A stretch of 64,000 nucleotides of DNA, taken from JAGNHB01 sp964436005 (GTDB lineage Bacteria > Acidobacteriota > JAAYUB01). The first letter of the stretch is position 1; each line of letters starts with the position of its first letter. Positions 7,627 through 16,330 of this stretch are shown here, one piece after another. The DNA is taken from positions 1 to 64,000 of the forward strand of contig CAYTBK010000004.1 of the NCBI GenBank assembly GCA_964436005.1, written 5' to 3'. The translations under genes and the position numbers were made by a program. Below the pieces are notes generated by a model. It was not told the origin of the DNA. It saw only the letters and a list, made by a program, of their open reading frames with translations, and searched no databases.

Positions 7627-9894
7627 CTACAGGTTGCGCAGCCAGAAATCCAGCATGACCTGATAGACATGCTTGCGCACCTTAGGGGAACCGATACCGT
7701 GGTTTTCCAGCGGGTAAATCATCATCTCGAACAGGATTCCCGCCTCCTGAAGTTCCCGGGCCGCGCGCCAGGCGTTCTGGGGGTGGACATTGTCGTCGTA
7801 CGTCCCGTGGACGAGCATGAGCTTGCCGCTGAGATTCTTCAAGGTCAGTGCCGGAGCGCTGGCGTCGTAGCCCTCCGGGTTGTCCTGTGGACGTCCGAGA
7901 TGGGACTCGGCAAACACCGTATCGTAGTAGCGGAAATCGGAAACTGCCGCGACCGCTATGCCGGCCTTGAACTCCTTGCTCTGGCTCATGAGGGCGAGAG
8001 TGAAGGTGCCCCCGCCGCTCCAGCCCCAGACCCCGACCCGGCCCGGATCCACCCAGGACTGCGCCTTGAGCCAGCGGACAGCGGCGACGATGTCGGCGAC
8101 CTCACGCGAAGCCAGCATTTTCCCGTGCGCATCATTCTCCAGAGTCTTGCTCAGGCCGGTGGCGCTTCTGTTGTCGACAGAAATGTATACGTACCCGTTC
8201 GCGGCAAGCACGTTCCCGAAATAGAGATCCCGGTTCCAGGCGTTGAGAACCACCGGAGCACTGGGCCCGCCATAGACGTAGATGATCACCGGGTACTTCT
8301 TGGACGGGTGGAAGCCCTTCGGCTTGAGGAGGGAAGCCGGCAGCGGGAAGCCGTCCCCGGCGGGAATGGTCATGTATTCGGCGAAGGACAGGTTGTACTT
8401 GGCCACCAAATCATTCCGAGGCGCCGCCAGGATGGCCAGCGTGTCCCCGTTGGCCCGCCGGAGAGTGAGCGATGGGGGCTGGGACCCGGACGAATAGGCG
8501 TCGAAGAAGTACTTGGCATCGAGGCTGAAACTCACCCGATGGCTGCCGTTGCCGCTGCTGACACGAACCGTTTCCCCCCCGTCGAGGGACACCCGGTAAA
8601 GCTGTGGCGCCAAAGGAGCGGTGGTGATGGCCGTGAAATACACCCAGCCGCCCTTCTCGTCCACTGCACACACGCCGCCGTGCACCCAGGCGAGCCCGCT
8701 GGAGGAACGCACCATCATGTCCCCCTTGGTCAGCTGCCGGATCAGCTTTCCCTGGACGTCATACAGGTAGAGATGGTTGTGCCCGTCCCGCTCCGACGCC
8801 CACAAGAAGCGCTTTCCGTCGGACAGGAAGCGCAAATCGTCCTGGGGACTCACGTTGCAGGGGTTCGTCTCCGTCAGGATCAATCTGGTTTGGCCGGTCC
8901 GGCGATCGGCGAAGAGAAGGCGGACCTCGTTTTGCTTTCGGTTGGCCACCTGTAAGGACACGTTTTGCGAATCAGGCAACCAGCTGACGCGGAAAATGTA
9001 CTCGGGCGCCGGAGGCAGGATTTTCACCGCCGTGATCTTGCCGGTGGCAACTTCCACGAGGCACAGCTTTACGATCGGGTTCGGGCCGCCGGCCTTGGGA
9101 TAGCGCTGGCGCATCACATCGGGAGTGGCCGGTTCGATGCCGGGAAAAAGGGATTCCGACACGTTGGACTCGTCGGACTTCAAAAACGCGATGGAGGCAC
9201 CGTCCGGAGACCACCAATAGGCGGAATCCTCCCGGCCGAAAATTTCTTCCCAATAGACCCAGGACAGGGTGCCGTTGAGCAAATGGGCGCTGCCGTCCCG
9301 GGTCAGCGGCTTTTCCTTTCCGGAAACCAAATCCGCAATGACTAGATTATTGTCCCGGACGAAAGAGACATGGCGGCCGTCGGGAGAAAAACGCGCACAT
9401 TTCTCTTCGGCGGCCGTACGGGTCACCCGCTTGAAAACCGAGGTGGAGAGGTCCAGCACGAACACGTCGTCAGCGATTCCATAAAGAGCCCAACGCCCGG
9501 TGTTGTCGATTTCCTCGGGCATGCCCAGGATGGGCGGGGCCTCTTCCTTTCCCGTCAGCAGCGGCTTGAGCGATTCCATCGCCTTGGCCGGATCCAGGGC
9601 CGGCGAACGCTTCCCGGTGGCCGGGTCGAGCTTCTCCAGGACCGGTTTCCGGTCCGGCTGCGAACGGTCCAGGATGAGTGCATTGCCGTCAGGCAGCCAG
9701 GTAAAGATCGGAGTGGCCATCATGGCCCGTTGGAGAGAGCCGAACATCGTATCCAGGGTGAGTTTCTCACCGGAAACCGGCGCCGACGGCGTTTCTCCCC
9801 CTTGGGCCGGCAACAGGCCGGTGAATAGAGTCAAACCCAAAACCAGCACGGTCCAGAGCCCACAGGCGGCACGCGTCATCCGTCTCCTGTCCAT
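7627..9894 (-). CDS. S9 family dipeptidyl-peptidase IV-like serine peptidase
   Basis: 755 residues. Signal peptide (ACGLWTVLVLGLTLFTGLLPA) then a DPP IV N-terminal beta-propeller (about 60-510; motifs such as WVYWEEIFGREDSAYWWSPDG). The C-terminal hydrolase has the nucleophile GWSGGGTFTLALM, an acid in HGTYDDNVHPQN and His in YPLENHGI. The typical DPP IV elbow is GWSYGG; here Tyr is replaced by Gly. The double-Glu-containing EEIF loop, which binds the substrate amino terminus in DPP IV, is present. Probably a periplasmic/outer-surface exo-dipeptidase for peptide nutrition. Start 9894 chosen over an upstream in-frame start: it has a GAGGT ribosome site and directly precedes the signal peptide. 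Confidence 0.9.
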   Translation of the reverse strand: MDRRRMTRAACGLWTVLVLGLTLFTGLLPAQGGETPSAPVSGEKLTLDTMFGSLQRAMMATPIFTWLPDGNALILDRSQPDRKPVLEKLDPATGKRSPALDPAKAMESLKPLLTGKEEAPPILGMPEEIDNTGRWALYGIADDVFVLDLSTSVFKRVTRTAAEEKCARFSPDGRHVSFVRDNNLVIADLVSGKEKPLTRDGSAHLLNGTLSWVYWEEIFGREDSAYWWSPDGASIAFLKSDESNVSESLFPGIEPATPDVMRQRYPKAGGPNPIVKLCLVEVATGKITAVKILPPAPEYIFRVSWLPDSQNVSLQVANRKQNEVRLLFADRRTGQTRLILTETNPCNVSPQDDLRFLSDGKRFLWASERDGHNHLYLYDVQGKLIRQLTKGDMMVRSSSGLAWVHGGVCAVDEKGGWVYFTAITTAPLAPQLYRVSLDGGETVRVSSGNGSHRVSFSLDAKYFFDAYSSGSQPPSLTLRRANGDTLAILAAPRNDLVAKYNLSFAEYMTIPAGDGFPLPASLLKPKGFHPSKKYPVIIYVYGGPSAPVVLNAWNRDLYFGNVLAANGYVYISVDNRSATGLSKTLENDAHGKMLASREVADIVAAVRWLKAQSWVDPGRVGVWGWSGGGTFTLALMSQSKEFKAGIAVAAVSDFRYYDTVFAESHLGRPQDNPEGYDASAPALTLKNLSGKLMLVHGTYDDNVHPQNAWRAARELQEAGILFEMMIYPLENHGIGSPKVRKHVYQVMLDFWLRNL

Positions 9895-9993
9895 GGCAAC
9901 CTCGCTTTGATGATGTACTTCCCCCTCCCGGGAGAAGAGAGCCCGTCTACGGGGCAAACGGGCGGAGTGTTTCTTCCGCCGGGCCGCGCGGCA

Positions 9994-11715
9994 TCATGCC
10001 CCCGTTGCGCGATTCGCCCTTCGTCGCCCGGCGTCGGCGGCCGGAGCCACCGAATCGGACAGCAACTGCCGGGCCGCATCACGGGAAGCCCCCGTGATCG
10101 TTTCGCCGCCCAGCATCCGTGCGACTTCTTCCACGCGCTCTGTTTCCGCCAACTGCCGGATGCCCGCCGTCGTCCTCCCCGCCTGGGCCACTTTTTCCAC
10201 CAGGAAATGGTGATCGGCGCAAGCGGCGATCTGGGGGACGTGGGTGACGCAGAAGGTTTGATTGAAGCGGGCGGCTTCATGCAATTTGCGGCCCAGTTTG
10301 GCGGCTGTGGGACCGCCTACGCCAGCGTCCACCTCGTCGAAGACCAGGGCGGCCCCCCTCTCGGTGTGAAGAACGAGTTTGAGGGCGAGGGCGATACGCG
10401 ACATTTCCCCGCCCGAAGCGATCCGGCGCAATGGGCGGGGCTCTTCGCCGGGATTCGGGCTGACCAGAAACTCCACTTCGTCGAGACCGACGGCCGGACA
10501 GGATTCCGGGTCCCCGGCCGGGCGGAACTGGACTTGGAAGATGGTTCGGCCCATGGCGAGATCGGCCAGGTGTGCCTGCACGCCCTTCTCTATCCCGACA
10601 GCCGCCTTCCGCCTGATCTTTGCCAGCTCCCCGGCCGCTTCGGCGTATTCTTTTCGCCGCGCCGAGAGCTCCTGGACGATGGACTCCCGCCGGGCGTCGC
10701 TGCCCGTCAGGCGGTCCCGTTCCGCCACGGCCCCTTCCAGGTGGGCAAGAACGTCGTCCAGGCCCGGTCCGTACTTGCGTTTCAAGCGGTCCAGGGCTGC
10801 CAGCCGGCTTTCGATTTCGTCCAAACGGTCCGGGTTGTACTCGATTCCCCCGGCGTAGTCGCGCAGTCGGCCCGCCACGTCCTCCACCTGGTAGAGGGCC
10901 GAGCGCAACGATTCCGCCAAGGGCTCCAGGCGGTGGTCAAAGGAGGCCGCCTCCTCGAGCGGGCGCAACACGCGGTTCATGGCTCCGGTCACGGAATCCT
11001 CCGCCTCGAAGAGCACTTCGACGCCTTCCACGGCGGCCCGCTGCAGCATCTCGGCATGCACCGCCACGGCGCGCTCCTCCTGAAGCCGCTGATCCTCGCC
11101 GGCCCTGGGAGTCGTTTCCGTGATCTCGCGGATCTGGTATTCCAACAAGTCCAGCCTCTGGAGACGACTGTGCTCGTCCCGCTCGATTCCGGTGAGTTCC
11201 CCCTCCAGCGCGGCGATGCGGGCCGAGATTCCCCCGACCTGTTCCGTCAAGTCCTTCCGGCCGTGCGAGTCGTCCAGCAATTCAAGATGATAACGGGGTT
11301 GCAACAAGAGACGGGTGTCGTTCTGACCGTGAATTTCCACCAGGTGCTCCCCCAGTTTCCGGAGAAAGGCCGCGTTGACGGGCGAACCGTTCACGATGGA
11401 CCTCCCCGAGCCCGCGGTCGTAACTTCGCGCCGGATCACCAGGCCCTCGATGTCCCAATCGATGCCCTGCTCTTCCAGAAGGGCGATGGGCACCCCCTCT
11501 TCCGGAAGCTCGAACACACCCTCCACGACCGCCTTGGCCGCCCCGGTGCGGATCATGTCGCCGGACGCACGTCCGCCCAGGAGAAGGCCGACGGCATCCA
11601 CTACGATGGACTTGCCGGAGCCGGTCTCCCCCGTGATCACGACGAGGCCGGGGGAAAACTCCACATCGAGGGTTTCCACCACGGCGATGTTGCGGATGCG
11701 AAGATAACGGATCAT
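9994..11715 (-). CDS. recN: RecN DNA double-strand-break repair ATPase
   Basis: 573 residues, normal length. The SMC-like N-terminus has Walker A GETGSGKSIVVDAV; coiled-coil arms span about 150-370. The C-terminus has the ABC signature IASGGEMSRIALALKL, Walker B ALVFDEVDAGVGG and the H-loop THVPQIAA. RecN tethers broken DNA ends in RecA-dependent repair. It lies 99 bp upstream of the S9 peptidase on the same strand. A GGGAG ribosome site precedes ATG 11715. Confidence 0.95.
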   Translation of the reverse strand: MIRYLRIRNIAVVETLDVEFSPGLVVITGETGSGKSIVVDAVGLLLGGRASGDMIRTGAAKAVVEGVFELPEEGVPIALLEEQGIDWDIEGLVIRREVTTAGSGRSIVNGSPVNAAFLRKLGEHLVEIHGQNDTRLLLQPRYHLELLDDSHGRKDLTEQVGGISARIAALEGELTGIERDEHSRLQRLDLLEYQIREITETTPRAGEDQRLQEERAVAVHAEMLQRAAVEGVEVLFEAEDSVTGAMNRVLRPLEEAASFDHRLEPLAESLRSALYQVEDVAGRLRDYAGGIEYNPDRLDEIESRLAALDRLKRKYGPGLDDVLAHLEGAVAERDRLTGSDARRESIVQELSARRKEYAEAAGELAKIRRKAAVGIEKGVQAHLADLAMGRTIFQVQFRPAGDPESCPAVGLDEVEFLVSPNPGEEPRPLRRIASGGEMSRIALALKLVLHTERGAALVFDEVDAGVGGPTAAKLGRKLHEAARFNQTFCVTHVPQIAACADHHFLVEKVAQAGRTTAGIRQLAETERVEEVARMLGGETITGASRDAARQLLSDSVAPAADAGRRRANRATGA

Positions 11716-11845
11716 AGAGACTCCCTTTCCAGCGGTCGCCAGGAAATCGAACCGCGATTATATGCGCACGCCGGCCGGGCAGGCAACGGGAATGTCCGGC
11801 CGCCCGGCGGCCAGGCATCGGCGGAAAGGATATGAAACCAGATAG

Positions 11846-12143
11846 TGGACAGCCAACCGGCCACGATTCCAAAGCCTCGAGCCGGGGAGAAGGAACCGCC
11901 CGGCACACAGCCCGCATAATTCACGCATTTTCCTTTTTATCCATATGTTGCAGATATATGCGCAACAGGTCCAGCCCCCATCGAATTGGTGGGTGTTTGC
12001 GTTCTTTTCGCTGGATGTCCACCATCTGGCGTCCACCAGCCGGCGCTTACGGCTTCAGGGACTGTTGGGTGTCCACAATGTCCGCGATGCTGGTCGACAA
12101 ACTACCTGGAGACTCTGCGCCCCACCGAAATGCTGGGTGTCCC
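11846..12143. repeat. intergenic core-repeat block II
   Basis: Between divergent recN and the TPR gene. It holds a one-mismatch F core (TGGACAGCCA, 11846), degenerate R copies at 11990, 12012 and 12134 and one exact R core at 12066-12075. Many mismatches suggest an old or decaying block. The rest of 11716-12494 contains only a promoter. Confidence 0.6.
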
Positions 12144-12275
12144 CAATCTATCAGCCGCATTCGGCAACGGTGACAGCGCTCAAGCCCCCGGGAACAGGAA
12201 GGGAAAACGCGCGTATCAATTCTTTCCGGCCCCGGCGGGCCAAATCGGCAGGAAGGGCCCGAGGGTGCTCCGCTC

Positions 12276-12304
12276 TTGCGGAACGGGCGGCGTCATCGTA
12301 CAAT
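12276..12304 (+). promoter_or_regulatory. promoter upstream of the TPR-dsbD-glycosyltransferase genes
   Basis: TTGCGG (12276-12281), 17-bp spacer, TACAAT (12299-12304), about 190 bp before the ATG at 12495. Confidence 0.4.
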
Positions 12305-12494
12305 CTGCGCTCGGTCCCCACGGATGGCCTCCAGGCAGGGCAGATCCGGTAAGACAAGGGGCCGCTCCCGGGAAAGTCGAAGCCATCCGGACCCGGCTTT
12401 CGGGAACGGGCGCGTTGCGTTCCGGTTTCGGGTAAGCCCCGCCACGCTTCCGCGATTTCGAGTTCCCCGCCATTGGGCACAAGAGGCAAAACGC

Positions 12495-13163
12495 ATGCAA
12501 AAAAACGGCAATCATACCGCAATGGAACCCGCTGCCGGCAAACCCCTGGCCCTCCGTCGACTTCTGCGGACAGCCATCGGCATCCTGGCCACCGGGCTGG
12601 GAGCGGCCTGCCTGGCCGGCGCCTGGCCGCCCCCCTCGAACGCATCCGGAAACGGGCCGGCCACGCAGTCTTCCCAGGTCACCCCCGCCGCCCAGCCTGC
12701 CGCCTCCCCCTCCGGCCCAGGCTCCCAGGGCACGAAACCGACCCGCCGAGGGAAAAGGCCGGTCCTGATCATGGACGACCAGACCACCGTCGAAAAGGGC
12801 CCGGTATCCCTCGACGAGGCCCTTCCGGACCCGAAGAAGGCGGCGGAAAGCTTCCGCGTCGGGAATTTCTACTTCAAACGCGGGAATTACGATGCCGCGG
12901 CCGCCCGGTTTGCGGAAGCCGTCCGCAACAAGCCCGAGTGGATGGATGCCCGGAAACGACACGTGGAAGCCCTGGCCAAGGCCACTCAGTGGAAACAGGT
13001 AGGCGCCACGGCGGAAGCCTACGCCAAGGATTTCCCGAAGCCGAAGGACGCCGAGTACTTCCGCGAAATGGCCGCCAAGGCGGCGGAAGAACTGCGCCAG
13101 GCTCCGCCGGAAGACCCGGGTAAGCCGCGCGAACCCCACAAAAACCCGCCCACGCTGTGGTAG
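12495..13163 (+). CDS. membrane-anchored or secreted TPR protein
   Basis: 222 residues. A hydrophobic segment (LLRTAIGILATGLGAACLAGAW, about 24-45) could be a signal peptide or anchor, followed by a Pro/Ala/Ser-rich linker. A TPR pair occupies about 115-190 (ESFRVGNFYFKRGNYDAAAARFAEAV, then KQVGATAEAY). The end is Pro-rich. GAGG lies 9 bp before the ATG. It is 12 bp upstream of dsbD, so it may assist envelope redox or assembly functions; no catalytic motif is visible. Confidence 0.75.
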   Translation: MQKNGNHTAMEPAAGKPLALRRLLRTAIGILATGLGAACLAGAWPPPSNASGNGPATQSSQVTPAAQPAASPSGPGSQGTKPTRRGKRPVLIMDDQTTVEKGPVSLDEALPDPKKAAESFRVGNFYFKRGNYDAAAARFAEAVRNKPEWMDARKRHVEALAKATQWKQVGATAEAYAKDFPKPKDAEYFREMAAKAAEELRQAPPEDPGKPREPHKNPPTLW

Positions 13164-13175
13164 AGGAGATCATCG

Positions 13176-15029
13176 ATGCGAAGACAGACCACGCCGCCGT
13201 CCATCCAGCCCGCGCAAAGCCTGCGCCACGCCCTTTCCGTGGTCTGCGGAGCGGCACTACTGCTGCTGGCCCCCTTCGCCTTCGCGCAGGACGGTCCCTT
13301 CAAGTTCCGGATCGTGAACACACCGTTGACGCTGGAGGCCGGCCAACCGGGCAAAATCCAGGTGGAGATGACGGCCGCCCCGGGCACCTACCTGTATGCC
13401 GACCAACTTTCCTTCGCGGTGAAGGCGCCTTCCGGCATCACCGTCAAGCCGGCGGTCATGCCCGCCGCCCACGAGAAATTCGACCCGGCCACCGAGGAGA
13501 CCAAGACGGTCTACGAGGGCAAGGGGCTCGTGTCCATTCCCCTCGCCGTCGCCGCCACCGCCCCGGAGAAGGGTAGCCTGGCCATCACCGTGGAATTCCA
13601 GGGGTGCGAGGCCACCCGCTGCTTCATGCCAGACACCCTGCGACTGACCCTGCCCTTCACGGTCAAGGGAGGCTCGGCTGCCGCCGAAGCGACGGGTCCG
13701 GTCACGGCGGAAGCGACCCCGGCTCCGGCCGAACCGGCCACTGCCCAGGCCCAGCCCGCCGCTTCTGCAGAGCAGGCCGGGACAACCGCCGCCAATGCTG
13801 CCGAAACCCCCAAGAAGGAGGACTACGGCAGCCTGCTGGCCTTCCTGGCCCTCTTCTTCGCCGGCGTCATCACGAGCTTCACGCCCTGCGTCTACCCGGT
13901 CATCCCGGTGACCATCGCCATCTTCGGCGCCAAGAAAGCCAAGAGCAAGTTCCAGGGCTTCCTCCTCTCCCTCTGCTACGTGCAGGGGATCTGCCTGATC
14001 TACGCCATCCTGGGCGTGGCGGCCGCCTCGTCGGGCGCCGTGTTCGGGCAGTACATGAGCAACCCCTGGGTCATCGGCAGCATCGCCGGCTTTTTCGTGC
14101 TCCTCGGCTTCTACATGGCCGGGGTCTTCCAGTTCAACCTGCCCTCCTCCTGGCAGACCAAGGCTTCCCAGATGGGCGGCAAGGGCTTCGTGGGCGCCTT
14201 CGTCATGGGCATGGTCAGCGGCGTCGTCGCCGCGCCTTGCACCGGCCCTGCCCTCGCCGGCGTACTGGCCTGGGTGGCCACCACCGGGCAGGCCATCATG
14301 GGCTTCTTCCTGCTCTATGTCTACGCGATGGGCATCGGCGTGCTCTTCCTGGCCCTCGGCACCTTCTCCACCCTCATCGGGAAACTGCCCAAGTCGGGCG
14401 ACTGGATGGAAGTGGTCAAGGGAATCTTCGCCGTGACCATGTTCGCCGTGGCCCTGTTCTATTTGAAAGACCTTCTGCCTTTCCTTCAGGCCCCCGCCCT
14501 CTCGAAACTTACTTTGTTCTGCACCGGAATCGCATTCCTCATCTCTGGTTTCGTTTCGAAAGGTCTGAAAGTGGATCTACATCAAAGCAAATTCGGAGGG
14601 AAAATTCGTAAAATCCTGACGATTGCCATACTCACCGTCGGTGCGCACCTCTTGGTGGTAGGTTTCACCCGCTTCGACGGGAAGCTGCCCTGGCGGCACG
14701 ACCTGGCCCCGGCCCTGGCCGAGGGTGCCGCTTCCGGCAAACCGGTGGTGGTGGACTTCTCCGCCAGCTGGTGCGCCGCCTGCAAGGAACTGGAGAAATA
14801 CACCTTCAGCGACCCGGCCGTGGCAGACGAAATGAAACGGTTCATCCTGGTCAAGGTGGACATGACGGAAAAGACACCCGAAAACGAGGCCCTGAAAGCC
14901 AAATACGGCATCGTGGGGTTGCCGCAGGTGGTTTTCTACGACGGCCAGGGCGCGCTGATGGCAAAGCCCCGCGTCGGGGAGTACATCTCTGCCGGAGAGT
15001 TCCTCGAAGCCCTGCGCCAGGTCCGGTGA
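13176..15029 (+). CDS. dsbD: DsbD thiol:disulfide interchange protein
   Basis: 617 residues, full length. Signal peptide; periplasmic DsbD-alpha domain with Cys pair in QGCEATRCFMP; an Ala/Pro-rich linker (about 165-215); an eight-helix transmembrane domain with redox Cys in FTPCVYPVIPV and APCTGPALAG; C-terminal thioredoxin domain with SASWCAACKELEKYT. It moves electrons from cytoplasmic thioredoxin to periplasmic disulfide isomerase or cytochrome maturation partners. The GAGGAG ribosome site and 12-bp gap indicate an operon with the TPR gene. Confidence 0.95.
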   Translation: MRRQTTPPSIQPAQSLRHALSVVCGAALLLLAPFAFAQDGPFKFRIVNTPLTLEAGQPGKIQVEMTAAPGTYLYADQLSFAVKAPSGITVKPAVMPAAHEKFDPATEETKTVYEGKGLVSIPLAVAATAPEKGSLAITVEFQGCEATRCFMPDTLRLTLPFTVKGGSAAAEATGPVTAEATPAPAEPATAQAQPAASAEQAGTTAANAAETPKKEDYGSLLAFLALFFAGVITSFTPCVYPVIPVTIAIFGAKKAKSKFQGFLLSLCYVQGICLIYAILGVAAASSGAVFGQYMSNPWVIGSIAGFFVLLGFYMAGVFQFNLPSSWQTKASQMGGKGFVGAFVMGMVSGVVAAPCTGPALAGVLAWVATTGQAIMGFFLLYVYAMGIGVLFLALGTFSTLIGKLPKSGDWMEVVKGIFAVTMFAVALFYLKDLLPFLQAPALSKLTLFCTGIAFLISGFVSKGLKVDLHQSKFGGKIRKILTIAILTVGAHLLVVGFTRFDGKLPWRHDLAPALAEGAASGKPVVVDFSASWCAACKELEKYTFSDPAVADEMKRFILVKVDMTEKTPENEALKAKYGIVGLPQVVFYDGQGALMAKPRVGEYISAGEFLEALRQVR

Positions 15030-15034
15030 GGGGA

Positions 15035-16216
15035 ATGGAAACGAATGGGATGCCGGGGAAAAGCGCCGGGCGCCGCCTGCTCCACCTGTACAAGGACTGC
15101 CATCCGGTCAAGGGCGGCATCGAGAACCACCTGACCGAACTGTCCCGCGCCCAGGCCGCCCTGGGACACGACGTGACCGTGCTGGTGGCCGGTCCGGCCG
15201 GGCGGAGAACCGAGGTGACCCAGGAAGAAGGGGTGACCGTCGTCCGGGCCAAGCGCCTGGCGACCCTCGCCTCCACGCCGCTCAGCCCGGCCTTCTTCCG
15301 CGAAGCGGGCCGCCTGAGCGCCGACATCGCCCACCTGCACTACCCCCATCCGCCGGGCGAAATCGCCTGGCTCTGGAAGCGCCCGGCGCCCCACGCCGTC
15401 CTCGCCTACCACTGCGACGTGGTGCGCCAGAAGAACATCATGCGCTTCTACGGTCCGCTGCTCCGCCGGGTCCTGTCGCGAGTCGACCGCATCACGGTCA
15501 ACAACCCGACCCAGATGGACCTCCCCCTGCTGGCGCCTTTCCTCCACAAGTGCTCGGTGGTCCCGCTGGGCATCGACATCACCCCCTTCTCCCCGCCAAC
15601 GCCGGAGCAACACACGGCCAGCCGCCGTGCATTGACCCTCCCCGAAAAGAGCGACGTGCTGCTGTTCATGGGCGTGCTGCGCTACTACAAGGGGCTGGGC
15701 ACGCTCATCGAGGCCATGGCCCGCTTGCCGGAAAGAGTCACCCTCCTGGTGGGAGGGGACGGCCCCATGCGGCAGGAGTGGGAAAAGGCGGCGCAGCGCT
15801 CGCCAGCCGCGGAACGCATCCGGTTTCTCGGGCGGGTCCCGGACGAGCGGATGGCCACCTGCTACCACGCCGCCGACGTCTTCGTCCTGCCCTCCAACTC
15901 CCGGGCCGAAGCCTACGGCCTCGTGCAGATCGAGGCCATGGCCTGCGGTGTCCCCAGCGTGTGCACCGAGGTGGGCACGGGTACGTCCTGGGTGAACCTG
16001 CACGGTGAAACCGGCATCGTGGTGCCCCCCTGCGATCCAGAGGAACTGGGCGACGCCCTGCTCGCCCTGCTGAACGAACCAGACCGCCGGCGGGCCATGG
16101 GCCTGGCCGCCCGAAAAAGGGTGGAAACGCACTTCACCACCGGCATCATGGTCCAGGGGTACGAACGGGTCTACGAGCAGATCGGTTTGGCGACGCAAAA
16201 GAGCGCGGCCGTCTGA
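15035..16216 (+). CDS. family 4 glycosyltransferase
   Basis: 393 residues with a GT-B fold. The N-domain has the glycine-rich KGGIENHLTELSRAQAALGHDVTVL. The C-domain has the GT4 retaining motif (SNSRAEAYGLVQIEAMACGVPSV, E-x7-E). Probably transfers a sugar to a lipid or polysaccharide intermediate; donor and acceptor are unknown. The start lies 5 bp after dsbD; METNGMPGK could alternatively begin at the second Met (15050). Confidence 0.88.
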   Translation: METNGMPGKSAGRRLLHLYKDCHPVKGGIENHLTELSRAQAALGHDVTVLVAGPAGRRTEVTQEEGVTVVRAKRLATLASTPLSPAFFREAGRLSADIAHLHYPHPPGEIAWLWKRPAPHAVLAYHCDVVRQKNIMRFYGPLLRRVLSRVDRITVNNPTQMDLPLLAPFLHKCSVVPLGIDITPFSPPTPEQHTASRRALTLPEKSDVLLFMGVLRYYKGLGTLIEAMARLPERVTLLVGGDGPMRQEWEKAAQRSPAAERIRFLGRVPDERMATCYHAADVFVLPSNSRAEAYGLVQIEAMACGVPSVCTEVGTGTSWVNLHGETGIVVPPCDPEELGDALLALLNEPDRRRAMGLAARKRVETHFTTGIMVQGYERVYEQIGLATQKSAAV

Positions 16217-16259
16217 TCCTGGCCCCCCTGCCCGCCGGCGGCTGGCCGAGAAGCAGGCC

Positions 16260-16288
16260 AAGACAGGAACACCGGCAAGTGATATAAT
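16260..16288 (+). promoter_or_regulatory. promoter of pilB
   Basis: A perfect -10 TATAAT (16283-16288) has a weak -35 AAGACA (16260-16265) at 17 bp, 42 bp before the pilB ATG. Confidence 0.55.
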
Positions 16289-16330
16289 GCTTTTCCTGTG
16301 TTTCGCATTGCTTCCGAGAGGGGATTCATC